Shown in pieces: positions 23,756 to 35,300 of a DNA stretch of 64,000 nt (its first letter is position 1; each line of letters starts with the position of its first letter). The position numbers and the translations under genes were made by a program. Below the pieces are notes generated by a model. It saw only the letters and a list, made by a program, of their open reading frames with translations, was not told the origin of the DNA and did no database searches. Source of the stretch: Pectinophora gossypiella (taxonomy: Eukaryota > Arthropoda > Insecta > Lepidoptera > Gelechiidae); NCBI RefSeq assembly GCF_024362695.1, contig NC_065408.1, forward strand, positions 4,092,001 to 4,156,000. The letters are read 5' to 3'.

Positions 23756-24011
23756 ATCGTAAAAAAATCCTACTTAAACACAGGGCCTGTAGGTACGTTT
23801 TTAGCACGGAACAAAGTGCGTATGTTAATTATTTAGTTGTACATATACCTACTGTATTAACACTAAAGCGTACAGTAAATCTCAAGATTTAAAGCTTAGT
23901 GACATTGTATGTTACGCGAGCTACTTAGTTACCTACGATATTCGCACTAATCCTTTATAAAGGTAATAGGTATCTTAGCTAAAGGAAATTAAGTAAGGGG
24001 ACCATAATTAT

Positions 24012-24108
24012 GTTGTCTGGAAAAAATCGCTTTAAGCGATAAGACCGCCATTTGTCATGTCTAGTTAAGTCTCCTTTGTAAATCATCATCACCAGCCCAT
24101 TAACGTGA
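24012..24108 (+). repeat. RTE-type LINE tail and SINE-C end fragment
   Basis: GTCTGGAAAAAATCGCTTTA and GCGATAAGACCGCC are the RTE-type tail; ATCATCACCAGCCCATTAAC is the SINE-C 3' end in reverse. Confidence 0.55.
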
Positions 24109-24214
24109 GCTTACTTTATATAGGTAAAAAAACTTATTATAAGATTAGTGATTACCTAAATGATAAAAATTGTAATGCATACCTACATTTATTTAAAAGA
24201 TGTGTTGCTGATGC

Positions 24215-24300
24215 AGTTTTTTGTCATTTCTTCTCTTCGGCCATAACACCTTGAAATGACGAAGATTCAAAAATGTCAACTTTACCTTCAGCAAGAGTTT
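24215..24300 (+). repeat. LINE tail I
   Basis: GTCATTTCTTCTCTTCGGCC and GAAATGACGAAGATTCAAAA, as at 8620-8712. Confidence 0.6.
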
Positions 24301-24304
24301 GTCC

Positions 24305-25720
24305 ATGATAATAACGTGGAAAAAAATTATTGATTCCTGATTTCAATTGAAAAATACTGGTATCTTCCATTGGGATTTCTAACGCACAATATTAATCTAC
24401 GCACTGTGTTCTTTCTGTTTGAGTTCACTTATTCAGAATTCCCGAGAATTTTAATAAAAAAAAAACAACGGACTAAACGAAAGATAATAATGTTAAACGC
24501 GTGGCAGTCTGCGTATAAATTAATACCCATGATTATTATCTGACCTACTTTCACAAAGCAATTTTTAGCCGCAACTTATTTACTATCGGGCTCGTTGCAT
24601 TGCTGTACCTTTATATCAATAGAATCTGCGGTCCTCATTAAAAACATGGAGAATATTCTCATCACGTCTTCGCCCCGAACCCATTCAAAACAACCCATAC
24701 CAATCGCCAAATCCGCCTCGATTCCAACACGCCCTTATCAAAACTCTTCAAGAGCGAATATCGTCGGAGTTGAAGGAAAAAAATGTATATTCGGAGGCAA
24801 AGTTATCTTGGCCTTGTGCAGTCATGCCAGGGGCTGCACAAAATTTCCATTTTCCACACGATTTACCACAAATTAATGCTCGAAATCCGTCCGCGCCTCG
24901 CCAATTTATTGCTGGATTTGCATGTAACCAACTTAGGATAAGTTTTGCACGGTCGAAAGCTGATTGCAATTTATTTAACAGGGTTATCTTAACACGTTAT
25001 TAGGGCGGTAAAGAATTTCCGGGAAGACTTAAATGACGGGAACTTACGGGACAGAAAATGAGGCGAAACTCCGGGAATCGCTAAGTTAGGGACACCAGAT
25101 AGAAATTACCAAGAAGTCTTGATATTTAAATAATTATTCGAAAAATGAAACTATTTGAAAATGGAATCATTTTTAAAATAGATTAGCTTGTTCCGTCAAA
25201 AATTCGACTACTATTAATCAGTTTTAAAAAAATATCTGTTGCTTATACGTATAGTATATTCTGTTGGAGTAAGACGCAGATATTTTTTACTTAGCTCAGA
25301 TACTTTTATTTAGCTCATTAACATTGTCTTGTCAATGTTAACAACAATGTTTTCATTTTCCATTTTCCTATCACACATTAACCTGATTTCTGCTCAAAGC
25401 CTTCGCCGATTTCACTGGAGCTTCGATGCTTTGACGTTTCACTTATGCAGTGACGTGTGCCGTCAATTATCGCTTTGACCTTATAACAAGATGGGATATT
25501 AGCATATTAATGACAGAATGACTTCATTAACACGCTAAGTAGAGCTTTTGAAGGTGCGTCTCTTATAAGTCACAAGGCAACCAGCGCAGCGCTACCACAG
25601 TCGCGTTATCAAAAAATATGTAAGTATGCATTTAACACATGATCCTAAGCTAAATTGCAATCAACTTGTGACAATCAACAGTCATCAAATTAAAAAATAT
25701 CATTATTCAATAGGTAAGTA
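24305..25720. other. No gene recognised
   Basis: Largely unique. 24590-25000 is less AT-rich than its surroundings and open in several frames on both strands, but I recognise no protein motif. Confidence 0.4.
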
Positions 25721-25727
25721 ATAGGTA

Positions 25728-25847
25728 GGTTGCCTGGAAGAGATTGCTACTTAGCAATAAGGCCGCGTATTGTACTAATTCTATCTCTCTTTTGTTTTGT
25801 ATTTTGTTTTTCCTGTTTGTGCAATAAAGTATTTGTTATGTTATGTA
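25728..25847 (+). repeat. RTE-type LINE tail
   Basis: GGTTGCCTGGAAGAGATTGC, TTAGCAATAAGGCCGC and TGTGCAATAAAGTATTTG. Confidence 0.75.
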
Positions 25848-25988
25848 ACATAGTTACACTTTGAATCGTCAGTTTTTACACAACGAACGTCTCATTCGCC
25901 TAAAACTACTGCGGCTTCTCACAACCTGTGTAGCCGGGGAAAAGAAGCTGCAAGATGAACCTCGGCACAGGGCCCTAGACGTTCCTTA
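25848..25988 (-). repeat. LINE tail K
   Basis: AACATAGTTACACTTTGAAT, GTAGCCGGGGAAAAGAAGCT and ACCTCGGCACAGGGCCCTAG; shared with 44913-45089 and 58594-58733. It abuts the RTE-type tail directly. Confidence 0.65.
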
Positions 25989-26664
25989 AATAACACACAA
26001 AATATTGTTTTAAAATTCAGTTATTTAACTACCGAACAGTTCCCAGACAGGTGATCTCATGGATTCATAATCTTCTAAGTAATCAGTAAGTAATAATCTT
26101 TTCTACAAAGTTTCTGTTTACAGTCTTAAAACTGTTCAAAAGTAAATTCTGAATGTCAACGGGAATCTTCTTGTAAAAACGTATACGTTGCTCTTTAAAG
26201 ATTTAGTGAGTGATTTTATGCAATCGACTTAAAGCAAGTTTATTTTTATTCCGGGTATTAACAATTGGCTGATCAGTACTTTTTCCAATAAAAATCCAAT
26301 ATGTCTTTTAACATTATATGAAGTTTTTCGTAGAAATATTGTGATTCCAAGGTTAAAATACATTCTTTTTTAAACTTCTAAGCAACTGCATCATCTCTCT
26401 AGCGCATGACAATCGACAGTGACAGTGATAAAAATGTATGAGATTGACATAAGCTGACATACATACACACATACATTGAAAAGGTCACGCCTTTTTCCCG
26501 TTCGGGTAATAAGGAGACATGTCTATCCCATTTTCATGATAAGGTAAGGTATAAACAACTCCACACATTTTGTTGATGGCGCAAATGTGGTTGCGCGTAG
26601 CGACCTGGATTCCTAGTGAGATAGGGCGATTCCTAGCGATTAGACTTCGAAGCTTTCTATGCAA

Positions 26665-26745
26665 TAGGGTAGTTTCCAACTAGTCAAATCACTTACTTTT
26701 TACTAAACGTCAAAACACAAAATTACTATGAAATTTGTATGAAAA
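26665..26745 (+). repeat. Repeat L end
   Basis: AGGGTAGTTTCCAACTAGTC and TTTTTACTAAACGTCAAAAC; found also at 28701-28762, 48160-48248 (reversed) and, diverged, 48483-48580. The family is unknown. Confidence 0.6.
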
Positions 26746-27004
26746 AGCAACCTGTGACTGAGAAAAGCCAAATATTATTGCATTTTTCTTTAAAATTCAT
26801 TATAAATAAGTTCAATAGAAAAATAGGAATTCTGTCCTTTCCAGTATGATGGACCACTATTGGATGGAAAGTGTCACCATGCGGTTCAGCATATATTCTA
26901 TTTTTAGATTTCGTTATAAAAGTGACTAATTGTTTGATTACTTATTTAGCTGAATACTAACGGCTCGGCTACCCATATTGCTCCTTAACATTATGGATCT
27001 AATA

Positions 27005-27069
27005 ACATAAACATAAACAGCATATATACGTACCACTGCTGGGCACAGGCTTCCCCTCAATCAACCGGA
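27005..27069 (-). mobile_element. SINE-A tail fragment
   Basis: CATAAACAGCATATATACGT and CCCCTCAATCAACCGGAG. Confidence 0.75.
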
Positions 27070-27074
27070 GATAT

Positions 27075-28375
27075 ATAATTATATTGTTTATTTTTTGTTT
27101 ATTATTTTTTTGTTTATTTATGATGCTATCTGAATATCTGTCTAATAGAGTAGTGAAACAATTTTTTTTAGGTTGTCATTATACACTGACATGGTTTTCA
27201 AACGCAATCTACGTGGAAAATAACTACTTACAAGTACTATAAAATATCATTAGACTTAAGGGAAGGTGCATAATATAACAAGAAAACAAAACATTAAATC
27301 ACGCATATCATTTTATTAAATCTAGTGTGATGGCTAGGCTCTCCACTAAATCTCAATTAATACACATTAATTGACAATAATAATATATAAATTATCCTTA
27401 AACTTCAAGGGTACAAAAATAAAATGTAAAAAATTACTAACTACCTACGTAAGGGCGAATGTTACATTACATAATAGTTATCATGTTACTTTTCTTGCTC
27501 ACAGTCTAAACATTTCCTTGGCTTTCAATTAGTTATCTTTCTTTTAAAATTACTTCAAAACTTTTAATCTACGCGACACGAAAGCAAGTAAGAAAAGTAA
27601 CGTTTCGCTACGAATCACGTAGCATCTCTACGCTTTTATTTCGTAGCACTCGATTTGTGCTTAAAGAAAAATTAGTACTTAAGCGCTGATTCTAATAGAC
27701 ACAAACTTTATTTTTCTTTAACCACTCTTCTTAAATTTCTTTTCTAACTTTTTGAACGTGAAATACGTAATAATAAAATAATATTTTCGAGCTGTCAAAC
27801 TTAAATTAATTTAAGTTTTGTCAACAAAACCCACTTTATTATCTGAGTATTTTTCAAGTCATCCACTTAAATACGAAGTTAAGTGTTAATTTACTACTTA
27901 ACAAAAACGTTTCGTTATTTCTGAAGTCGTGTGACTTGCATATTTGCCAAAAACACAGAGGGCAAAAACTTAGGAAAAACGTTTTGGTTAAGCATATTGC
28001 TAAAAGTTCATTTTCATCTTTGGGTTATTCTAAAACTTGTTACACGACTAGAAGTTAATAACGAAAATTCTTTGGCGAAAATTGACATATTAAACGCAAT
28101 TCAGGTGGTAATTTGATCGAACATAGTGATCTAGAGGCAATATTACCTCTTGTGGTTAATAATAGACTATCCAGGTCTCTCTAGTGGATACAATAATATA
28201 ATGAGGTGAATAGTGTCAAGTACAAATCACAGCTATTGTAGTCGAAGCTGTTACTCACTCCCATTGACATGTATTGTGGCGCAGTGTACATTTCTCGAAA
28301 TGCAATTCGAAATTATTATTTATTGTTAAGTCCTCTGACTTACAACGACGGCTTCAAGTTTTGGTTTATTAATGT
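27075..28375. other. No gene recognised
   Basis: Very AT-rich. No coding signature or repeat family seen. Confidence 0.45.
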
Positions 28376-28379
28376 AATT

Positions 28380-28445
28380 TCCCCCTCCGGTTGATTGAGG
28401 GGAGGCCTGTGCCCAGCAGTGGGACGTACATAGGCAGTTTATGAG
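28380..28445 (+). mobile_element. SINE-A tail fragment
   Basis: CCCCCTCCGGTTGATTGAGG to GGGACGTACATAGGCAGTTT. Confidence 0.8.
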
Positions 28446-28700
28446 TTTATATCCTGAGACATCCGTCGTGACGCGTCGCGTTTTCATACTAACTCAGGTT
28501 AGTTAAGGCTGTATGGTAATGTAATTTTCAAAGGACGTCAAATCTTTAGGATTCAATATTGAATTACGATATCAATACCTTGCAAATGATGAAAGATTTT
28601 TGTATGTGTGGCATGTAATGATTATTAGAAAAATATATATATATTTTTTTTCATTAAATCACACGAAAACTGTTCATAGCAAACAACTTGTTCTAATTTA

Positions 28701-28762
28701 ATAGGGTAGTTTCCAACTAGTCAAATTAGTTTCTTTTTACTAAACGTCAAAAGACGAAATTT
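28701..28762 (+). repeat. Repeat L end
   Basis: AATAGGGTAGTTTCCAACTA, as at 26665-26745. Confidence 0.6.
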
Positions 28763-28764
28763 TA

Positions 28765-29750
28765 AATAGAAAAAAAAAACATTGTTTGTCACTCTTAGAT
28801 TTGTCTTTATTTAGTTTTACCAAATTAGTTCATCAATTTGACGATGACGCCCGAACACCTGTCAAACTATGTTTGCACGACTCACTGCCCACGACGGCAT
28901 AGTAAGTACTTATTTACACTGAGATTACAGAGAAAACTGATCCTTTTTTGTTATTTAAATGTTAATAGGTTTTGCAATAATAATTAAAATCTTTCAAAAA
29001 TATTTGGTGATTTCAAAGTAGAGTTTTAGAATGACCCTCTAAATTAGAACTGAAAAACACATTATTAACATTATTTTTCCATTAAACGTTGGAATTTCTA
29101 ATATTGTTTAGTTTTACAAAACTGAATTAAAGATTCGGGAAAAAATAAATATTTTCTAAAAAATTTATTAATTTTAGTTTTGTTTTTATTAACTGCTTTG
29201 TATGATCATTCATTAACTTTAAGAAAAAAATGCTATTCATATATTTATTATACATTTCACACACGTATGCAATGAAAACCAAACCACCATTAATATTATT
29301 TACACATTTTCTAAATATCTATTAAAATCGCTATCAGTCTGATGTCAACAACAGTAACACTACATTTATTTTATTATAATATTTACAATTATTTTCTAAT
29401 GTTCTACATATTAAACATGAATAGTTTTACATTTAATTTTAATTTATTTTTACTACCTACAATTTTATTTTAATATTTTTAAATGTAATAAAATTAGAAA
29501 TATATCAGCAAATCAATAACGCCTTTTATAATTATTGAATGAAATTTTTAAATCTATTTTAGTTTTTCATTTTTAATCTAAATAACTATGCACAGTAAAT
29601 AGGCACATTTTGGGATTACAAAAAATCGAATACGATAATTTATTACAATATAACATAAAAATTCAGTAAAATGTATATTCTATCTACGTATCTTTTTTAT
29701 TAATTCTAAAACGCAATCGTTTTGGCGACAATTAATATGGCTATCTACAA
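28765..29750. other. No gene recognised
   Basis: Among the most AT-rich parts of the window. No feature seen. Confidence 0.45.
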
Positions 29751-29752
29751 AT

Positions 29753-30118
29753 CGGTGCTAATTCCTGAAGGACACCATCTAATTTTACTTTAAGTTATAC
29801 CTGTCATTTTCATATCCGCCGAATAGGAAAGGGACGGGTAATCGCAGGCATATAAAATGTATGCAACATTAATTTTAGGCAGAAGTCTAAAAATTTTACA
29901 TTGGCCAATAACCCGATAGAATTAAGTTGACAGCACACGTCAAACGAGTCGTACACTAGCGTAGCGAAATACTCATTTTATTCGCCCGGGTTATTAATCC
30001 ATTCGCTCATTCATTTTGAAATTTACAGCTGTCAATCGTTCATCCTTTTACTTGTCGGCGGATAATAAAAGGACAGGTATAACTTAAAATACGATTAGAT
30101 GGTGTCTACACGAATTAT
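29753..30118. mobile_element. MITE-E copy 4
   Basis: Ends TCGGTGCTAATTCCTGAAGG and GGTGTCTACACGAATTA. Inner arms TTTAAGTTATACCTGTCATT and GGACAGGTATAACTTAAAAT. Centre GATAGAATTAAGTTGACAGC. Confidence 0.85.
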
Positions 30119-30119
30119 A

Positions 30120-31560
30120 AAAAAAATCTTAGTTTATAACCCTGACGTTTTTAACCCCCGGCGCAAAGAAGGCTGATAATTCGTTAGCATTTGTTATCTA
30201 TCGGTTTCATGGAAATTGCATTACGTAAACTATTTTTACTTATAAAAAGCTTATTTTGCCCTGTTCACAGAATATTCTACGAATATTAAAAAAAATCTTT
30301 AATCTTATTTCAAAAAAGTATTCGCTCAAAGATATTCTTAAAATACATAACACAAATAATGATGTAACACAAAAACCGATTCCAGTTTCAAGTTCCGCAG
30401 TTTTCAGTAATTCTCTTTAATACCTACTCTTATTCTGCTGTTAATTAACTTGTAGTGAAGCGTGAAAAGGAAAAAAAATACCTTCAGCGCTCGCAATAAA
30501 ATTGTATAAATTTTTGTATGAAAATTCTTTTAAACATTTCCTTACCACGCTGATATCGTTTTCAAACACATTTTTTTAAAACGCAATCGACTACGTAATG
30601 GCTTTTATTAAACTATTTGGAGCTTGTAAAGGAACGAGTAATTAAAACATTTTTCTTTTCACCCTTTGAGACAAAGAAAAATATGATTTTAAAATTAACA
30701 AGTACATTTTCCTAGAAGGTGCAATTTTGTGCGCATTTTTATACTACAACCTTTTTGGTTGAACTCTTTATTATAAAATAATTTACTTCTATCGCAAAAA
30801 TTTAAATTAGCTTTTAACACGTTGATAGACACATTGGTATCGTTGCCTAGTTTGACAAACTTTTCTTGATAGAACTGCTATACCTGTCGATTATATTTGT
30901 GACCATTTGGTCAAAACGGTTCTAGTGTCAATTTTAACTTTGCTGTACGAGGGAGACTATTATCTAGTGTCACCCAAACACACAAGAAATAACAAATCGC
31001 GTCGCCAAGGCTGTCACAAAAAGAAGTTTTTATGTCTCACTCAACGTGTTAAAGCTATTTTAGCCAGATTTCATGAAATTGTAGGTTTCGTGACGAAGAT
31101 TACATTAATTTAATTTATTTATTGACGTGACGCTTGTGAAAACTGTTTGTTACATTAGAAATAACTTATACCGCCAATCATCGCCCTTTATTAAAAACGT
31201 ACAATTTGCAACTAGCCGCAAACATTTGCGTTTTATTATTCTTCTTTGATAAACTTCAATTGAGAATGTACCCTCAGTATTTGAGGGCTAGCAAAAGTTA
31301 AACTGTAATATAAATACTAATTATTCCTCGTAGTAAAACCCTAAATACGTAGATTTTAACAATTTTTACGCACCATTCTCTTAGACATTTTATTTTTAAT
31401 TATATTTACGCTTTCATTTATCCTCACTCTTATTCATCTATGGCAAAAGATACCTAAGTAGTATTTTATTTAAAATCAAAATTAAAAAATTGATGTCAAG
31501 CGCAGCGAAACTCAAAAAATACACTTTGACTCGCTCTCTTTCTCTTTGTATTAAGAGAAG
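30120..31560. other. No gene recognised
   Basis: AT-rich downstream of Grip. Short open frames show no family motif. Confidence 0.45.
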
Positions 31561-31567
31561 AAGGAGC

Positions 31568-31684
31568 ACAGGGCAATTCATCTAATCAAGCAATAGTACA
31601 CATTGAGCACTTACTTTGACATGCGTAAAATGTCAAACTGTAATATTGCATTCAAGATGAATTGCTCAAATTTGGCCTTTTTAG
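31568..31684. mobile_element. MITE-G copy 3, degraded
   Basis: GGGCAATTCATCTAATCAAG pairs with AAGATGAATTGCTCAAATTT; TTACTTTGACATGCG lies in the centre. Confidence 0.65.
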
Positions 31685-31982
31685 ACCTCTAGGTTAGATG
31701 ACATCTTACTCACTGGCTCATTTTGTGTCCTTCCTACCTTCCTTCCTTCTATCATTAATCTCTCTTCATTATTATAAGTCAATTCAAACTCGACAGAGGA
31801 ATTCCTAAGATTTAAAATATACCAGTCAAGCTGGCATTCAACCAGATTCGAAGAAGAATATTATAAATATATGAACACCACAATCATAATCACCATAACC
31901 ATGTCATATGCAGACATTGCGACCACAAAAAGTATATTATATCATTTCATAAAAGTTATAATATTACTCTGCTGAATTCGAG

Positions 31983-31988
31983 TTTATT
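31983..31988 (-). terminator. Candidate poly(A) signal of Grip
   Basis: AATAAA on the minus strand, the first one downstream of the Grip stop, about 257 bases beyond it. The 3' untranslated region up to here would include a SINE-B fragment (32021-32075). The choice is by position only; no transcript evidence is available. Confidence 0.4.
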
Positions 31989-32020
31989 TACACAAATCTG
32001 ATGACAATTCAATGTAAATC

Positions 32021-32075
32021 TTCTTCAATCATGTGGTTGTAAGGGGGTTGACCAACCTCAGTAACCCTTGTAATT
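32021..32075 (-). mobile_element. SINE-B tail fragment
   Basis: ATGTGGTTGTAAGGGGGTTG and CCAACCTCAGTAACCCTTG. It lies in the expected 3' untranslated region of Grip. Confidence 0.55.
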
Positions 32076-32244
32076 ATTTATATAAATTGTTAATTAATTT
32101 CCCCTTTTTAAAACTATAAATATATACATTACTACTTACCTTACCTTAACTATACATTTTAAGTACTAATCGACTAAATTAAATATCATCTTAAAACTAC
32201 ACTTTTGAGTCTTTAGCGTGCTTCCACTAAAGGCGGGTTATACA

Positions 32245-32316
32245 CTAAATGGTCTTAGTCACAACACTACTGTCACTTGGGCTTGAACTGTCTTCAGCAC
32301 GCTGGTTTTTGAGGTC
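32245..32316 (-). CDS. Grip: Grip terminal exon: C-terminal tail and stop
   Basis: Acceptor ATTTTTTGTTACAG with a good pyrimidine tract. The phase-0 frame gives 23 codons and a TAG stop. The peptide is acidic and serine-rich ([13 protein letters not shown]) and ends VVTKTI. Family members have a short tail of this kind after PDZ7, and vertebrate GRIP1 ends TNTL. Support is frame, acceptor and composition only. A missed phase-0 exon in the 3,976-base intron before it cannot be excluded. Confidence 0.7.
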   Translation of the reverse strand, partial: DLKNQRAEDSSSPSDSSVVTKTI

Positions 32317-35300
32317 CTGTAACAAAAAATATGAATTTATTTATGCCTTGAAACATAGGAATTTAATAAGCATATCTCGGCATTTGACCAATAGCCGTAA
32401 GTCTTTTATCTACGCGAAGTGCGAGTGAGACAGACAGTTTGTGTATGCTCCTCTTACGGTCGTTTAGACTTAAGTGAGACCCAGAGGGGGTGAGGTAAAT
32501 CTAGCTGAGCGCCCGATACAAATTGGCGCTGTACACAGTATCATTTTTTATTCTATGCCTTTAAACTTATTTTTCGACACATTCAGGATGATAAGCTGTT
32601 GAATGATTCTGTTTTTGTTACATTTCTCTCTGTTCTGAAGGAAAAAAAAGGAAAAATAACAGTCCAAGAAAATTTCTTGATAACGAATTGTTTGTTACAC
32701 CCAGTGAAAAACAATTCAACAATAAAATACTTGCAGTCGTGTTCGAAATTGTTACGAATTTAAATGAAATGTTTTATTTTGTTTGATCACGTGCTGAAGG
32801 GAGAAAAACAAAACAAGACTTTTGTAAGATGTTTAACGAGTATTTCATTATACACACACATTCAACTTAAATATACACTTATATACCTCTATACATCTAC
32901 GTATCGTGATTATTTTATTTCTTTGGAGTTATTAAGTGAGTTAATACTGGTTAATAAATTATACTTTACAAAAAAAGAGAGCAAGACTGCCATAAAAATC
33001 CGTAGGTAAAATAAGAGTTTGAACTTTTAATTTATTTTTATTCAGTTTAGTTTTGAATTTATATTTATCTATCGGAATCCATCACTAACACTTATTTATG
33101 TTTCGAATGTTGATTTTTTCGCAAAAGCTGATTGATTTTTGTTCAAATAGATTTAATGTTTTTAATAATTTGTTTTAATTATTTCAATAAAATTATTGTA
33201 TTATTCGTTTGTATCACAGAACCTATACTAATTTTGTGGCGAATCTCACACAAATTTTCATCTAATTTTTTGGTAACAAAAAGTAACAACTTTTAGCTTC
33301 GTACCATGAAAACTGCAAAAAGTCCCATATAAAATTTCACCTACTCATTCAAGAAGGGGTTGCGGTCAGATTTACAAATAAAAAGATGCACGATGTTTTT
33401 TGTTAGCCACAAACTGTTCGCGTACCAATTTTTAGCTTCCTACCTTTCTACCCCTACGCGGAATGCTCCATACATTGAAACAGTGCCTATCCATATTAAT
33501 ATTATAAGTAACTTACTTATAATATATAATATGGATAGGCACTGTTTCAATTTCTTATTGACCGGCTTTAAATAGACAGACCTATATTTCTTGGGTCCGT
33601 AATTTACAATTCAAATTAGGTACCTGAGTTAGTAATATTACATTTAGCTTCCTTTGTCAAGCCACTTCACACGACATCACAGTGGAATGTTATTTCAACT
33701 CAGTATGGAAAAACAATTATTACCACAACAGTAAATATGCTACAAATTTACGATCAATTGGAATCATTTTCCATTTCCTAAATACATACGACGTTACTCA
33801 AACACATATTGATTTCGAGGAAGCTTTTGAATATTTTCCATCAGAAGCGAGAAAAAGACGCTAACGCAATTTACGTTGTAGCTTCGGAATCAATTTTCAA
33901 TGACGACACGCAAAGAAAATTGACGAAATAATTCACGTAAGAAAAAGGCTCAATTTTGGCACAATTTATGCCTTGTCACTCCTTTCAGCGACTCATCTTC
34001 CGACGATTTTAGCGCAAAAATATTTAACCAAAATTTTTGGCTAGTCAATCAGAAAATGTAGACTTACTGAATTTTAACACACGGATGATTGGAATATTAT
34101 AGTATCATCATAATGCTAACAATCCCTGGTGAGGGCTCTATATCACTAGAATACCTAAATGTTATGTCCAGCGGGCGTAATGTGATAAAATTATCGATCG
34201 AGTCAATAAATTTTGTCGAAATCGATAAGTGTTTTTTTCTAACATGCGTGTTACAATCGATAAAATTACCGTCACGTTAAAAGTTTATGACATCGAGAAA
34301 CCGATTTAGCCATTTTGTAAAAAAGAATTTGTTTTGTGTTTGACAACATGCATACGTTTCGTGTTGAATCCTTTGTCAAATCCACGTAAATTTAAGCTAA
34401 AAGACTGTAAACCAAGCTAATTTTTTTTCTCATTAAAAAATAAAAAGTGACAGTATGGTATGGACATATTACGTAGATGTGTCAGACTTTTTGGCGGGAA
34501 CGGAAACGGGACGATTATTTTCTTCATTGAATAATCTAAATAATTAATACGAATTGGTGTTTTGTGGTTAATGATCGCATTATTTTAGTCGGAAAACATT
34601 CGCTATAGTGTTATTACATCGGAATGTTCAATAAACAAAGTGTACCTATCTATTTTCGCTTCGTGCCAACATAACCCGAAAGTTTATGCGGACTTCTGAG
34701 TTAATTCATTTGGGGTTCAGAGTAGGAGGCTAAGGTTTCATCATTCATTGTCATCACCTTTCTTCATATCATTAATCATCATCAAGAAAAAAGTACATAA
34801 GACATGACTGTATGGGCATAGTTCCCTTTGCTTTACCCTCCGGGGAAAACCAAAACAACAAAGGTAGATGTGTCAATACTCCAAATACTCTAAAAATATG
34901 GTGTCATGTTAGGGTTCATCGACAAATATTACGTAGTGTGACGACCGGTTAGCATAAAACAAGTCAATAAGTAAGATGATCCGTGCTTCGGAAGGCACGT
35001 TAAGCCGTTGGTCCCGGTTACTTCTTCCTGATGTAAGTAAGTAGTCGTTATATGAGCCATGTCAGGGGCCTTTGGCGGCTCAATAATGACCCTGACACCA
35101 GGGTTGATGGGGTTGGTAATTCACCTCACAACCCACACGATAGAAGAAGAAGACCATAAAACCATAAGTTGAACTATCACGATGTTGGTATTTTGACAGA
35201 ACGACACGACTTTTTTGGTTTGCCATGTTAGTATAGCACCAATCGAGAAAACGACATATATCGTCAGAATCGATAAATGAGCGTGGCAAAATTTTGTCAC

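Noticed and set aside
33474..33551. microRNA precursor
   Set aside because: The hairpin has almost no loop and the arms are identical end to end, unlike a typical precursor.
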